From Symbiodinium natans (Eukaryota > Sar > Dinophyceae > Suessiales > Symbiodiniaceae): a stretch of 64,000 nucleotides of DNA. The DNA is taken from NCBI GenBank assembly GCA_905221605.1, contig CAJNDS010000646.1, forward strand, positions 773,730 to 837,729, written 5' to 3'. The notes under the pieces were generated by a model. The model saw only the letters and a program-made list of their open reading frames with translations, searched no databases and was not told the DNA's origin. Each line of letters begins with the position of its first letter. Position 1 is the first letter of the stretch. Position numbers and translations under genes: made by a program. Shown here in pieces: positions 49,430-59,151 of the stretch.

Positions 49430-49988
49430 CCCAGGGTTCTCGGATGTAAGGTCTGGGTTTCTTAAGGTTTGGGGCTGAGGGTTGAGGGTTTTGGGCTACC
49501 TGAACCCTTGAACCTAACCCTGAATCCATACAACCTTACACCCAAACCCCAAACCCGAAACCCTAAACCCCCCCCCAAACCCAACAGTCCATCCCCAAAC
49601 CCCCCAACGTCCCAAATCGACGCCCTGAATGCCTCAGCCCAATTGGGCATTGTGGTTTGGTGTTGAGTCTGGGTTTAGGGTTTAGGGTCTAGGGTTTAGG
49701 TTTTGTGTTTTTTTTCCTTTTCTGAGCTTTCTGGGTTGTGCTTGGGGATTAGAAGGGAGCCTTGTCCGTGTCCACTCTTCACGTGCTCTCAAAGGATTGT
49801 CTAGGGCACAGCTCAGTGTTGCTTGGGGGCTCTAAACCCACTTCGGGATGTCGGAGGATGTGGAGCTGAGCTGAGAAAGGTCCCTATAAATAGACCCTAT
49901 AAGCCCTATAAACTCTATAAACCCTACAAACCCTATAAACCGTATATACCCGATAAACCCTACAAGCCCTATAAACCCTATAAACCCT

Positions 49989-50134
49989 GGAGCCAGGACA
50001 CCTAACGGTGCCTATTTTCCCCCGGGATTATAGGGCCAGGATTCCTCATCAAGGTATTTCAGGAGCCAGGACACCTAACGGTGCCGATTTTCCCCCTTGT
50101 TTATACGGCCAGGATGCCTCATCAAGGTATTTCA
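49989..50134 (+). repeat. Tandem duplication, 2 x 73 bases
   Basis: Units start GGAGCCAGGACACCTAACGG at 49989 and 50062, and end CATCAAGGTATTTCA. They differ at about nine positions. Preceded by a CCCTATAAA minisatellite at 49885-49988. Confidence 0.95.
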
Positions 50135-50424
50135 ACACAATGGGGTACCCTTTTTCTCCTACTGTAGGTCACCTGCAAAGTAGCCTAAACCCTAGACCCT
50201 ACGCCTAAGCCCTAATTAAACCCTAACCCCTGTCTTCTCCTGGTCATTGGGGGGGTACCTAGGGCTTTGGGCTAGCAGACTCATGGATTCAACTGCTCAG
50301 GATCTGGTGGGGACTATGGCACCCTGACCGCGATCGTAGGTGTGGATGCAAACAGAACCACAGCTGCTTCGCTGCACGGCACAGTACTTCGCAGAACCCT
50401 AAACCCTAAACCCTAAACCCTAAA

Positions 50425-50514
50425 CCCTATACGGGGCAACCCAAAGAGGGACAGGAACCTGAAGATATCACCCCTTATGGTTGCGGGATTTTTACGTGAG
50501 GTTTCGCAGACCTT
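50425..50514 (+). repeat. Dispersed repeat, family E, copy 2
   Basis: Same landmarks as 43145-43233, with one extra T and a few substitutions. Both copies sit directly after CCCTAAA units. Confidence 0.85.
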
Positions 50515-50987
50515 ACACAACCCAAACCAGAACGCAGGAGAACCAGGGAAGAGAGAGGGCTATCCTTGACTAAGCAACAGGACACCAACCCAACCTTCAA
50601 TTACGCGGGCTCTACCCTTTTTCCAACACAGCCTTTACCTGTGGCCATGTCTTGAGCCACATCACGTTACGGGTGTTTCACCCTTCCCAAACTGCTTCAA
50701 TGTCCCGATGACATCTCCGCGCCCTAAACCCTAAGCCCTAAGCCCCAAGCCCCAAGCCCCAAGCCCAAGCTTAGCTGAATGATAAAGCCCTATAAACCCC
50801 CAGCACCCTCAAGCAAAACAAGGCTCGAACCTCGCTCGGGCTTTAACAAGTGGGGATCGGGGTTTAGGTTTGGGGTTTAGGGTTTAGGGTTCAGGGCTTG
50901 GGGTTTAGGTTTTTTCAAAGGGACCTAACCCCTCACCCTGTTCCTAGGCTACTCGGTAAAAAAGAGGAATGAAGAGGAGAGAATTCG

Positions 50988-51116
50988 GGCCAAAAAACTT
51001 GTCTTTATAGGGGACCCCGGAGCCCCCCAAGCAATCCCAAAATCCTGAATAGGCCGGCAAACTTGTCTTTATAGGGGACCACCCTATTGAAGAAGGCACC
51101 ACATTACACTATTTGA
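50988..51116 (+). repeat. Dispersed repeat, family I, copy 2
   Basis: CTTGTCTTTATAGGGGACC occurs twice inside (50998 and 51063). Ends CCCTATTGAAGAAGGCACCA. Compare 57360-57480 and 27213-27278. Confidence 0.7.
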
Positions 51117-51218
51117 GGTCTACACCGGCAGAGTCTAAGGTCTGTCATGCCAGGTATCTCATACTACCCCCATTCAGGCTGAACGAAGCGGTTCGTGTTT
51201 AGGGTTTACCGCTGTCCA

Positions 51219-51258
51219 GGATTCAGTCTTACGCCCAGGGATTCAGTCTTACGCCCAG
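51219..51258 (+). repeat. Tandem duplication, 2 x 20 bases
   Basis: GGATTCAGTCTTACGCCCAG twice in a row, perfect. Confidence 0.95.
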
Positions 51259-51390
51259 CACAGGGGACCATTCTTCTTGTCTGCGCCAAGGTTCGGCTAC
51301 CCTAAACCCTATAACCCTAAAACCTACACCGTAAACCCTATAAACCCTATAAACCCAAATCATGGTTTCCCTCGTCCAAGATTCCTGCAG

Positions 51391-51426
51391 CAGCTTGACG
51401 CCTTTCTCCTCGCAAGCCTAATCGCA
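51391..51426 (+). CDS. Short candidate exon
   Basis: Acceptor AGATTCCTGCAG; frame QLDAFLLASLIA to TGA. The frame is also open upstream (RPRFLQ). Confidence 0.35.
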
Positions 51427-51740
51427 TGACGCCCTGAACCTTATGAAGGTTTAGGGTTGAGGGTTTAGTAAACCCAAACCTGTAAACGACGCTCGTGCCG
51501 TCAAGCCTAAGCCAAACCCTGCACCCCTCAATTTCAAGCCCTCAACTAAACCCTAAACCCTCAACCCTAAACTCTAGACCCTAAACGCTAAACCCTCAAA
51601 AGCGGGCTTGTTCTAAACCATGGCCCCTGTTTAGGGCCTTTTTGATAGCAGCTTCCCTCCATTAAATATTACATGGGCCCAATCTTTGCACGACCCTTAA
51701 GTCCTCAAACCCAGGTAGGGTGTAGGGTTTCGGGTCCCAG

Positions 51741-51819
51741 GCCATCGCAGGGTTGCAGTACAACTGGGCCAACGAGATCATTTCCTGGCCTCACGGTGCC
51801 TGGGGACCTTGTTCAGAGG
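51741..51819 (+). CDS. Candidate exon with both splice signals
   Basis: Acceptor TCGGGTCCCAG at 51730-51740, possible donor CAGAGG|GTTCAG at 51819/51820. Frame AIAGLQYNWANEIISWPHGA then WGPCSE. Confidence 0.5.
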
Positions 51820-51927
51820 GTTCAGGTTTGGCTTGCGGGTTGAGGCTTGAGGGTGGGTGGTGGGTTTCTTTTTTACACCTAAACCCTAAAACTCAAACCT
51901 TAAACCCTGACCCTGCGGGCTGGGCAG

Positions 51928-51988
51928 AAAGGGCAGCAGTCGAGTCCCTTGTGAAAAAAACCCTGACCCTGAACTCTGCCTTGTTAAG
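51928..51988 (+). CDS. Candidate exon with both splice signals
   Basis: Acceptor CTGGGCAG, donor TTGTTAAG|GTTTAA at 51988/51989. Frame RAAVESLVKKTLTLNSALL. Confidence 0.45.
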
Positions 51989-52324
51989 GTTTAAGGTTCG
52001 GGTTCAAGCGTGTACCCTAAACTCTAATCCCTAGACCCCAAAGCCTGAAACCCTATGATCCCTAAACCCAGGACCCTAAACCCTAAGCCTTAAACCAAAC
52101 CCTCAGGTTTAGGGACCCCTTTTGGGAGGAATCGGGAGGAACGGCTTCATCCTTTTCACGTGCCCTCGACCCTGAACCCTAAAACCCTAAACCCTAGCGC
52201 CCTACAACCCTGAAACCCTAAACCCCAGAACCCTAAGACCCTAGAACTCGAAACCCCGAAACCCTAAACCCCCAAACCAAGCTGCTTAAACTCGAAAGTA
52301 GATGTTTGCTTTTGTCCTGGTAAT

Positions 52325-52368
52325 TGTATATATATATATATACATATATATATACATATACATATGTA
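52325..52368. repeat. (TA)n microsatellite
   Basis: TATATATA with a few C, about 44 bases. Confidence 0.95.
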
Positions 52369-52377
52369 GATTTAAAC

Positions 52378-52480
52378 GCCAAACCCCAAAACCTCCAAAC
52401 CCCCAAGCCCAAAACCCCAAAACCCCCAAACCCCAAAACCCCAAAACCCCAGACCCCAAGACCCCAAAACCCCAAACCAA
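52378..52480 (-). repeat. CCCCAAAA-type array
   Basis: C-rich complement of the array at 42032-42150: mixed CCCCAAA and CCCCAAAA units, less regular. Confidence 0.85.
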
Positions 52481-52491
52481 GGCGACGCCAC

Positions 52492-52571
52492 GCCCAAGGC
52501 TTTCGTGATGAGCTTCCCGGACGATGCTGCACCCCGGGCCGAAGAAACAGGGCTGCGGTGGGGACTACATG
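52492..52571 (+). CDS. Candidate exon with both splice signals
   Basis: Acceptor AAACCAAG, donor CTACATG|GTTAAG at 52571/52572. Frame DATPKAFVMSFPDDAAPRAE then ETGLRWGLH. Confidence 0.45.
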
Positions 52572-52966
52572 GTTAAGGCTTAGGGTTTAGGGTTCCTCAA
52601 AAGGGTTAATGGATAGGGATTATAGCAGTATGGGGTATATGCAATTTAGGGGTTCATTTAGTCCCCAAGGTCGGGGAATTTAGCGTTTCGTGCTTTGGTG
52701 TTTAGGGTGTGGTGTTGGGGATTTAGGGTTTTGGGGGTTTTGCGGTTTCGGGTTTTCGACTTCATTTTGGGTAGGGTTTTATAGACTTCAGGAATTTTAG
52801 GGTTTTAAGTTGAGGGAAAAGATTGGACTTGAAGAAGCCAAGTGAAGCTTCTCATCGCCCTTAGCTCTCGTCTCTAGGTGTAAGAAGCCAACAAGCCCCA
52901 AAGCCTATACCCTAAGCCCCAAACCCTGAACCCTAAATCCTAAACCCTAAACTCCAAAACCCTTAG

Positions 52967-53049
52967 CTCTCCTCCACCGAACATCTGTGTCAAAGGTCTA
53001 TCAGCCCGATCGGCATCTGGATTGCATTTGGCGCCATCTGCAGTTACAG
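52967..53049 (+). CDS. Candidate exon
   Basis: Acceptor AACCCTTAG; frame LLHRTSVSKVYQPDRHLDCI then WRHLQLQ. GC-type donor ACAG|GCTTGA possible. Confidence 0.4.
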
Positions 53050-53406
53050 GCTTGAGGGTGTCCAGTACTCGAAAGCAGAGTAGCCCTTACTCCCCCCCTT
53101 CTTTAGGGGGGGGGGGGGGTCCCCTAAAAGGGTTGTTACCTTGGTTTCATGTTTTAGTCGTCGGAGGATCCATTATATTTCCTTAGGTACCCTACAGGCC
53201 CAAAACCCGAAAACCATAAATGTTTAGGTTTGAGCAGATCAGACTTCTGTGTCACATATTTGAGCGCTTCTAGCTTGTAGGGCTTAGGTCTTTGGGTAGC
53301 CTTTTACCCTTCTTGGGTCCCGAGTATACTGAGGTACGATGCAAGAAGCCCTGCAACCCGGAACCGCGCAGATCCTCCAAAGCCCCTTAAACGAAGGAAT
53401 GCTTGG

Positions 53407-53498
53407 GACTCTAATTACTTCCAGTTTGATAGGTTCTACCTACTAAGTAAGGGGAAGTGACTACTAAACTGTAGGGAAAGAGAGTTACAGGTATACCT
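53407..53498. mobile_element. Inverted-repeat element, family C, copy 2
   Basis: Begins TTGGGACTCTAATTACTTCC and ends AAAGAGAGTTACAGG. Upstream GCAGATCCTCCAAAGCCCCT resembles a family B end. Confidence 0.7.
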
Positions 53499-53543
53499 TA
53501 AACTATAATTACTCAGGACCCTGGGCCTAAAGCCTAACCTCAG

Positions 53544-53621
53544 GAATCTCACCTTGCAGATCCTCACGCAAGATGTCGATGTCCAGTCGGACTCCCGCTT
53601 CACGTTGGTGATCACGGCCTC
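53544..53621 (+). CDS. Candidate exon
   Basis: Acceptor AACCTCAG; frame NLTLQILTQDVDVQSDSRFT then LVITAS to TGA. Possible donor CACGTTG|GTGATC. Confidence 0.5.
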
Positions 53622-53634
53622 TTGATTGCGAGTG

Positions 53635-53762
53635 TACTTGGAGATTCATGGGCACTTATATCCCCAATTATAAGTCTACTTGCAACCTACTTAGGGGACT
53701 TAGGGGGCTTATAAGTACAGTGTTAATTGGGGTTATTGTAAGTACCCTGAACCTCCAAGTAG
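53635..53762. mobile_element. Inverted-repeat element, family A, copy 5
   Basis: TACTTGGAGATTCATGGGCA at the left, TACCCTGAACCTCCAAGTAG at the right. Directly follows an exon candidate. Confidence 0.85.
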
Positions 53763-53956
53763 GCTTTACACCCTAAACCCAAAACCCTCAACCCTAAGTA
53801 GGGCTTGGGGTTGGGGATTAAGGTTTGGAGTTTCGGCTCACGATATCACTTGTTTTGCCTGAAAGGCACCCCGCTCAGGGTTTTTGGGTTTACGGTTTAG
53901 GGTTCACTGCTTAGGGAACCCTAATTGCGCCTAAACCCTAAGCCCTAAACACAAAC

Positions 53957-54027
53957 CTGAGGATGATGGCGATGCCGGCATGCTGGGCTTCAGCAGCCAG
54001 CCCAGATCCTTTTGTCAAGGGGAACCC
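53957..54027 (-). CDS. Candidate - strand exon with both splice signals
   Basis: On the - strand: acceptor CCCTTACAG before 54027, donor ATCCTCAG|GTTTGT at 53957. Frame GFPLTKGSGLAAEAQHAGIA then IIL. Good boundaries on the strand opposite to its neighbours. Confidence 0.5.
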
Positions 54028-54739
54028 CTGTAAGGGAGGGTTTAGAGTTTACGGTTTAGGGTCTAGGGTCTAGGGTTCAGGACTGAGGCTTTCAGGTTTA
54101 GGGTTTAGGTTGTGTGTGTGTGTGTGTTCTGGCCCTAACTTCCCCTCTGTGCCGGGTTGAAGCTCCCAGTGAAGCCCCTCGAAGCCAACAGCAAAGGGTA
54201 CCAACGTCTTTCACCGGTTCCTGGGGTACAGGTTTGTGTGGTCTAACCCAAAGCACCTTTATAGAACTAGGCACCCAGGAACCCCACTAAACAAGGGTTC
54301 GGGGGGTATATAGTCTAAACCTTATACAACCCGAGTGATCCTCAAATTCTACACCCTAAGCCCCAAAAACCTTAAAGCCCTACAGTAAACCCCCAAACAA
54401 CCCAAACTGTTTTTTTTTTCAGCGTTTGGGGTTTTACTGGTCGGACGGCTTAAGTTTTTTGAGGTTTATTGTTGGCTTTGGGCTTTAGGGTTTAAGGACC
54501 CTGAACCCTATATAAATCCTAAACCCTAAACTCAAGGCTTAGGCCGCTTGAGACCTCTTTGAGATCCCTGGGACGCCTTGTGAGCACCCTCCTGGGACCG
54601 TTTTCTGGGACTCCCTTCCCCCGCAACCCCCCTTCCTGATTTTCCTGGCACCTTTGTGAACCCTCCTCTGGGGCTCCGTCGGGCTCCTCAGTGCCTTTTT
54701 TCACAGCCTGACAGCCCCCAACCGATCCAAAAAGCCAAA

Positions 54740-54893
54740 AATGTGAGTTTAGGCCTAAACCCTAAAAGGAGTAGGTTTGAGTGGGGTGGGAGAAAAACGT
54801 TGACATGGGCCATCGCTGCCCTTCGCATATTCCGAGCCTTCGCGGCTATTCTGGGACCGACCATTCACAGCTTCTGCGCCATATCACAGCAAT
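54740..54893 (+). repeat. Dispersed repeat, family D, copy 4
   Basis: TTTAGGCCTAAACCCTAAAA through GGGACCGACCATTCACAGCT and CATATCACAGCAA. A short internal deletion removes the TTTGCCGCC segment. Confidence 0.8.
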
Positions 54894-54926
54894 AGGGTTT
54901 GGGGTTTAGGGTTTAGGGTTTATATG

Positions 54927-55076
54927 GGGTTTATATGGCGCAGAAGCTGTGAATGGTCGGTCCCAGAATTGCCGCGAAGGCTTGTAATATGCGAAGGGCA
55001 GCGACGGCCCAATCGTGGAAGGCCATGTCAACATTTCTCTCCCACCCCACGCCGTCGAAGGCGGCAAAGCCACCCT
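54927..55076 (-). repeat. Dispersed repeat, family D, copy 5 (inverted partner)
   Basis: Begins ATATGGCGCAGAAGCTGTGA and ends GGCGGCAAAGCCACCCTAC. With copy 4 it forms a 340-base inverted pair around a 33-base telomere-like centre. Confidence 0.85.
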
Positions 55077-55392
55077 ACGTAGGGGGGGCGACCTACGCCT
55101 TGACTTGAGGGTTTATCGTTCTGGAGGTCTTGTCCCAAACCCCAGAGGTGTAACGTTAAGCACTAAACCCTAAACCCTCAACACTAAGTCCCAAGCTCTC
55201 ATCCTGTCGAATGGGGCCCGTTCTAGATTATGGCGGCTTTCCTTTTCGGGGTCCTTTTCATTCTCGTACGTTCACTGGATGTCAGGCACCCCAAAATGGC
55301 CCCCAATGGCCCGTAAACCCAAACCCGCAACATCCCGAAACCCCAAACCCTAACCCTAAACCCCAATTTAAAACAGCCCCCAAATCTCTCAG

Positions 55393-55480
55393 GCGAGCAG
55401 AGGCGCTCCTTGGTCGAAGGCCTCACGGAGAACGGCTGCCTCCTCTTCGCCCGACGCGAGGGAGGAAGAGTCCCGACTGG
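55393..55480 (+). CDS. Candidate exon with both splice signals
   Basis: Acceptor CAAATCTCTCAG at 55381-55392, donor GACTGG|GTTTTT at 55480/55481. Frame GEQRRSLVEGLTENGCLLFA then RREGGRVPT. Among the best islands. Confidence 0.55.
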
Positions 55481-55508
55481 GTTTTTAGGATTCAGGTTTG
55501 ACCTGAAC

Positions 55509-55618
55509 ACCTAAATGTAGTTCCTTTTTAAAGGTACCTCTTTTTCTTAGTATTTCCTGTTTAAAACTAACCATAAAGCTAGGTCCACCAAACGAATAAC
55601 TACAATTCACGGTCCAAG
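55509..55618. mobile_element. Inverted-repeat element, family L, copy 3
   Basis: Left arm CCTAAATGTAGTTCCTTTTT-AAAGGTACCT, right arm AATAACTACAATTCACGGTCC. Confidence 0.7.
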
Positions 55619-55638
55619 CAGAGCAGTTGTCCTTTGTC

Positions 55639-55736
55639 TTCTCAAGTTGCTTGGGAACCGAACTAGCATTCAGAAGATTAACTTGCTACTTCATGGCGAA
55701 TGATTTAGTCCGTCGGGTCATGAGAGCCGTGGGGGG
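55639..55736 (+). CDS. Candidate exon
   Basis: Frame FSSCLGTELAFRRLTCYFMA then NDLVRRVMRAVGG to TAG. Open 98 bases, adjoining a family L element. Confidence 0.4.
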
Positions 55737-55795
55737 TTAGGGTTTAGAGGGTTTAGAGGGTTGAGAGGGTTCAGGGTTCAGGGTTTAGGGTTTGT

Positions 55796-55980
55796 TTAGG
55801 AACTTGCTGGCGGCGAGCTGTGTGAACTCGCTCTTTTTGTCGCTGATTGTTTGGAGGGCACTTTTAAGGCATGCAAGCCAGCGATTCTTCCAAGCGTGTA
55901 GGTTAGATGATTGGAAATGGGGGTTGTTCTGAATCATGCTTGTGGGTAGCTTAGAGGATGTACCATACCATAGAACCCTA
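55796..55980 (-). CDS. Island, - strand frame, unrecognised
   Basis: The - frame reads YGTSSKLPTSMIQNNPHFQS then SNLHAWKNRWLACLKSALQT and ISDKKSEFTQLAASKFLN. The + strand also has an open frame (LAGGELCELALFVADCLEGT...). Strand uncertain. Confidence 0.35.
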
Positions 55981-56243
55981 AACCCTAGACCCCACACGGC
56001 AGACATGCTGAGGGCCCTATCATTCGGTCGGGCGTCTGTGACTTACGTGGCTTTGTAAGGCCTCCTCTGTACTTCAGGGTTTCAGGGCTTTTCATTGATT
56101 GAAAAGGTGAGTGTCGGGTTTAGGGTTTAGGGTTTAGAGGGCCTCTCTTATTCCCTGTTAGATCCCCAACCTTTTTGAACTAAACGGGTGCGCTGTTTAT
56201 ATTTATTTTTTTTATTTACTTATCCCCATTTGATGAAGCCACA

Positions 56244-56312
56244 GAGCCACCCGCCCAACGAGCTTAGGCAGTGGTCGTGCACAGGCGCAGGCCCGGGCAT
56301 GGAAGAGAGCGG
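56244..56312 (+). CDS. Candidate exon with both splice signals
   Basis: Acceptor GAAGCCACAG at 56234-56243, donor GAGCGG|GTGAGG at 56312/56313. 23 codons: SHPPNELRQWSCTGAGPGME then ESG. Confidence 0.5.
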
Positions 56313-56378
56313 GTGAGGGTTAGGGTTTAGGGTTTCGGGTTTGGTGTTTAGGGGGCCAGGTTCATGGTTTAGGGATAC

Positions 56379-56446
56379 ATTGCGGACCCCTGGATTTGAA
56401 CTGATGAAGGGCAGCACTCGTGAGGTCTTCAGCAACTCCTTCTCTA
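56379..56446 (+). CDS. Candidate exon
   Basis: Frame LRTPGFELMKGSTREVFSNS then FSK, ending at the telomere-like block. Confidence 0.35.
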
Positions 56447-56453
56447 AACCCTA

Positions 56454-56543
56454 CCTGTAACTCTCTTTCCTACAGTTTAGTAGTTTCTACCCCTTAGTTA
56501 GTACGTATGACCCATAAAACTGCAGGTAATTGGATTCCCAGGT
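56454..56543. mobile_element. Inverted-repeat element, family C, copy 3 (reversed)
   Basis: CCTGTAACTCTCTTTCCTAC at the left, GGTAATTGGATTCCCAGG at the right. The complement matches 53407-53498. Confidence 0.8.
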
Positions 56544-56582
56544 AAACCCTAAACCTAGCACAAACCCTCCGGGAATCTGCAG

Positions 56583-56646
56583 GACCGATCGACTGCCAAA
56601 ACAGAAGCTAGGGAACTCAAAACCATCCACTTGCGACTCCTGTACA
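56583..56646 (+). CDS. Candidate exon after CAG|GAC
   Basis: Acceptor AATCTGCAG; frame DRSTAKTEARELKTIHLRLL then Y. Charged helix. Ends near TACAG|GGTTTT. Confidence 0.5.
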
Positions 56647-56683
56647 GGGTTTTGGGTTTGGGGTTGATGCTCTGGTGCTGTAG

Positions 56684-56737
56684 TACACTGTGGGCCGCGG
56701 CCTGTGCATGGTAGACGATGCCAGAGAACTGGACACT
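56684..56737 (+). CDS. Candidate exon
   Basis: Acceptor TGGTGCTGTAG; frame YTVGRGLCMVDDARELDT to TGA, with TGCATG|GTAGAC as possible earlier donor. Confidence 0.4.
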
Positions 56738-57055
56738 TGAAAGTCAGAATGCAGTGTAGTTAAGGTACTCCAAACGCTAAGACCCTACACACCCTAACCC
56801 CTACACCCTGCTCCCCTAGCCGCCTGAAAAGCCTCAACAATGGCTTCGCGGTCGCTTGAGCCCAAGAGAGACAAAAACCCTCAAGCCGAAGCGGCACGTG
56901 GATGAGGGTTTGGGGCTTCGGGTTTAGGGTTTAGGGTGTTCATAAACCCTGAACTTAAAACGTGCACGAACTCGACTAGGGTCGAGGTTGGTCGTGAGGG
57001 TATGTTTCCAGGACAGAAGGTAGGTGGATGGCGGTGAGGGTTTAGGGTCTAGGGT

Positions 57056-57355
57056 TTGACCAGGATAGGTGAAGACATGCGGAGCTTGCAACCCGGAGGA
57101 CCCCACGCCCCTGAAATAAGACAGCAGGCTTGGAAGGAAGCAGTGGAGTGCGCATATTCCCTAAATCCGAATCCATTGCCGGCACGCACTAACGCTGAGC
57201 TTTTTGCACGCAAGCAAGAAAGAAAGAACTTCCCGAAGTCTGCATGTCAGTTGACATTTGTAGGGCTACGACACTACAGGTTTGACTGCTATACATGTGG
57301 CAAAATGACTGCTCATGACCTCACCCTGGACCTACTGATCAGCCCCAACAAATTT
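57056..57355 (+). CDS. Longest single coding-like exon, about 100 codons
   Basis: Telomere-free + frame of 300 bases: MRSLQPGGPHAPEIRQQAWK, EAVECAYSLNPNPLPARTNA, ELFARKQERKNFPKSACQLT, FVGLRHYRFDCYTCGKMTAH and DLTLDLLIS. Contains one C-x-x-C. No domain recognised. It runs into a family I repeat at about 57360. Confidence 0.5.
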
Positions 57356-57359
57356 TCGG

Positions 57360-57480
57360 GCCGAAAACTTGTTGTTCTTAGGGAGCTACCTCGGGTACCC
57401 CCCAAACGATCCCAAAGTCTTCTTTAGGCCGGCCAATTTGTCTTTATAGGGGACTGCCCAACTAAACACGGTGCAACATT
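57360..57480 (+). repeat. Dispersed repeat, family I, copy 3
   Basis: GGTACCCCCCAAACGATCCC, GGCCGGCCAATTTGTCTTTA, TAGGGGACTGCCCAACTAAA and GGTGCAACATT. Confidence 0.7.
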
Positions 57481-57538
57481 CAACCCTAAACCGAAAACCC
57501 CAGTTTAAGGCATGTTAATTGGGGGTTTGGGCTTGTGG

Positions 57539-57615
57539 GGCGGGAGAAAGCTTGCAAGTGCGCACGAAATTGATCGACCGGCAAGCCCTTCTATCCTTGC
57601 AGGCCCTTCTTTCAG
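57539..57615 (+). CDS. Candidate exon
   Basis: Frame RKLASAHEIDRPASPSILAG then PSF, ending at TTCAG. Moderate composition support. Confidence 0.35.
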
Positions 57616-57683
57616 GGTTTAGGGTTTAGGGACCTAAGCCCGAAACGGTAAGACTCCAAACCCTTGACCCCGAACTCAAGCAG

Positions 57684-57780
57684 GCCCTGCTCCTTTGAAA
57701 CAAACGCGGGGCTTCCAGGTCGCCCTCACACGCTGCGACGGTGGCGAGGCGCTGGCGACCGAAACCAGGCTCTAAGACTG
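57684..57780 (+). CDS. Candidate exon
   Basis: Acceptor ACTCAAGCAG; frame CSFETNAGLPGRPHTLRRWR then GAGDRNQALRL to TAG. Donor GCTTCCAG|GTCGCC at 57718 possible. An island at 57897-57974 (HVLKRALFTPRLLWFKKLSK) may be the next exon. Confidence 0.4.
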
Positions 57781-57989
57781 TAGGCCTACAAGGCAGATTG
57801 TTTATGCCCCGTAGGGTTGAAGATGGTGTGGGGTCTAGGGTTTTGGGTTTTGGGCTTTTTTTGGTTTGAGGGCGCAGAGTGGGCCTAGGCTCCCCATGTT
57901 TTGAAGCGTGCCCTGTTTACTCCAAGGTTACTCTGGTTCAAAAAGCTTTCGAAAGCTTCGGCTTCGGGCTTTGCATAGGATCCAGGGCG

Positions 57990-58380
57990 GAAAACCCTAA
58001 ATCCCTAAACCCCAAACCCTAACCATAAAGCTCTACACCCTAAAACCGTGAAGCCCGAAAACCCTAAACTCAAAAGCCCTGAACCGTAGAACCCTAAGAC
58101 CCCTAAACACTGTACCCTAAACCCTAAAATCCGAAATCCCAAAACCCTAAGTCCTAAAACCCGAAATCCTTTCAACTAAGCTCAGCCGCCGCTTTGTCAC
58201 CAGGGTGAGCTCCTTACGGGGAAGTTTAGGGTTTGGGTTTAAGGGTTTTCAGGTCTAGGGTTTAGGGTTTGAGGTTTAAGGTGTAGGGTGTGAGGTTTAC
58301 GGTTTAGGGTTAGGCTTTTAGTGTTTGGGGTTTGATGGTTTTCAGGTTGTAGGTTTGTGGTTCTTAGGTTTAGGGTTCAG
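57990..58380. repeat. Telomere-like block, C-rich then G-rich
   Basis: The only island is 58178-58212 (LSRRFVT before CACCAG|GGTGAG). No gene otherwise. Confidence 0.8.
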
Positions 58381-58405
58381 AGGTTGAAAACCACCCCCTC
58401 TACAG

Positions 58406-58501
58406 AAATCAAAGAGCCGAGGAAAACGAAGACTTCATCTTGGAGACTGGTGTGCTGACGTGGGAAGACGAGGCGCAAGATTCGCGGGTTTGCCAAGCCT
58501 G
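58406..58501 (+). CDS. Candidate exon, acidic
   Basis: Acceptor CCCTCTACAG; frame NQRAEENEDFILETGVLTWE then DEAQDSRVCQAW. Donor GCCTG|GTCCCC at 58501/58502. Strong composition. Confidence 0.5.
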
Positions 58502-58529
58502 GTCCCCCCAACTCAAACATGGGTTTAGT

Positions 58530-58870
58530 TAGGGTTTAGGGTTTAGGGTAGTTTAGGGTTTAGGGTTTTGTCCTTCTAGTATTCCCTAAACCCTTAAGCT
58601 GAAACTCTCGGCCCTATACCTCAAACTTAAACCTCAAACCCTAATCCTAAACCCGAAACCCTAAACCCCTCAAAACCCACCAAAAAACCCTAAACCCCGT
58701 ACCCCCGAAAGCCCCTAAACGCCCTAAACCCTAAACTCGACCTAAACCCTAAACTTTAAACTTGTTTGTGCTACCGCATGGATTACCGTCAAGCAAAACG
58801 CACGATTTCTAGCTGGTTTTTTTTTGTGGGGGGGGGGGGGTAATTACGTTCCTGCCAATGTTTCACCATG
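58530..58870. repeat. Telomere-like block with G run
   Basis: G-rich then C-rich telomere units. 58740-58815 is a small unassigned island. T9 and G12 runs at 58818-58842. Confidence 0.75.
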
Positions 58871-59040
58871 CTCGAAATGCGGGTTTAGGACTTTAGCTTT
58901 CGGCTTGAAGGCTTTGCAGTTAAAGTTTAGTGCTTTAGCTTTGGGGTTTATGCTTTGAGACTTTAGGGTTTAGGGCTTTAAGATTTTTGGGTTTAGGGCT
59001 TTAAGACTTTAGGGTTTAGGGCTTTCGCTTTGGGATTTAG

Positions 59041-59151
59041 GCTTGACACTCGACTCTTTTCCATTCAGGGTTTGGCCGGGGTTGCAGTTTGAGCGCCGAA
59101 CTGCCTGCAACCCCGGCCGAACCTTGAATGGAAAAGAGTCCAGTGTTAGGC
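59041..59151. mobile_element. Long near-perfect hairpin
   Basis: Arms 59041-59087 and 59105-59151 pair over about 47 bases with roughly four mismatches. Arm sequence includes CTCTTTTCCATTCAGGG and GGCCGGGGTTGCAG; loop of 17 bases. Flanked by GGCTTTAG-type heptamers. No coding capacity. Confidence 0.85.
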
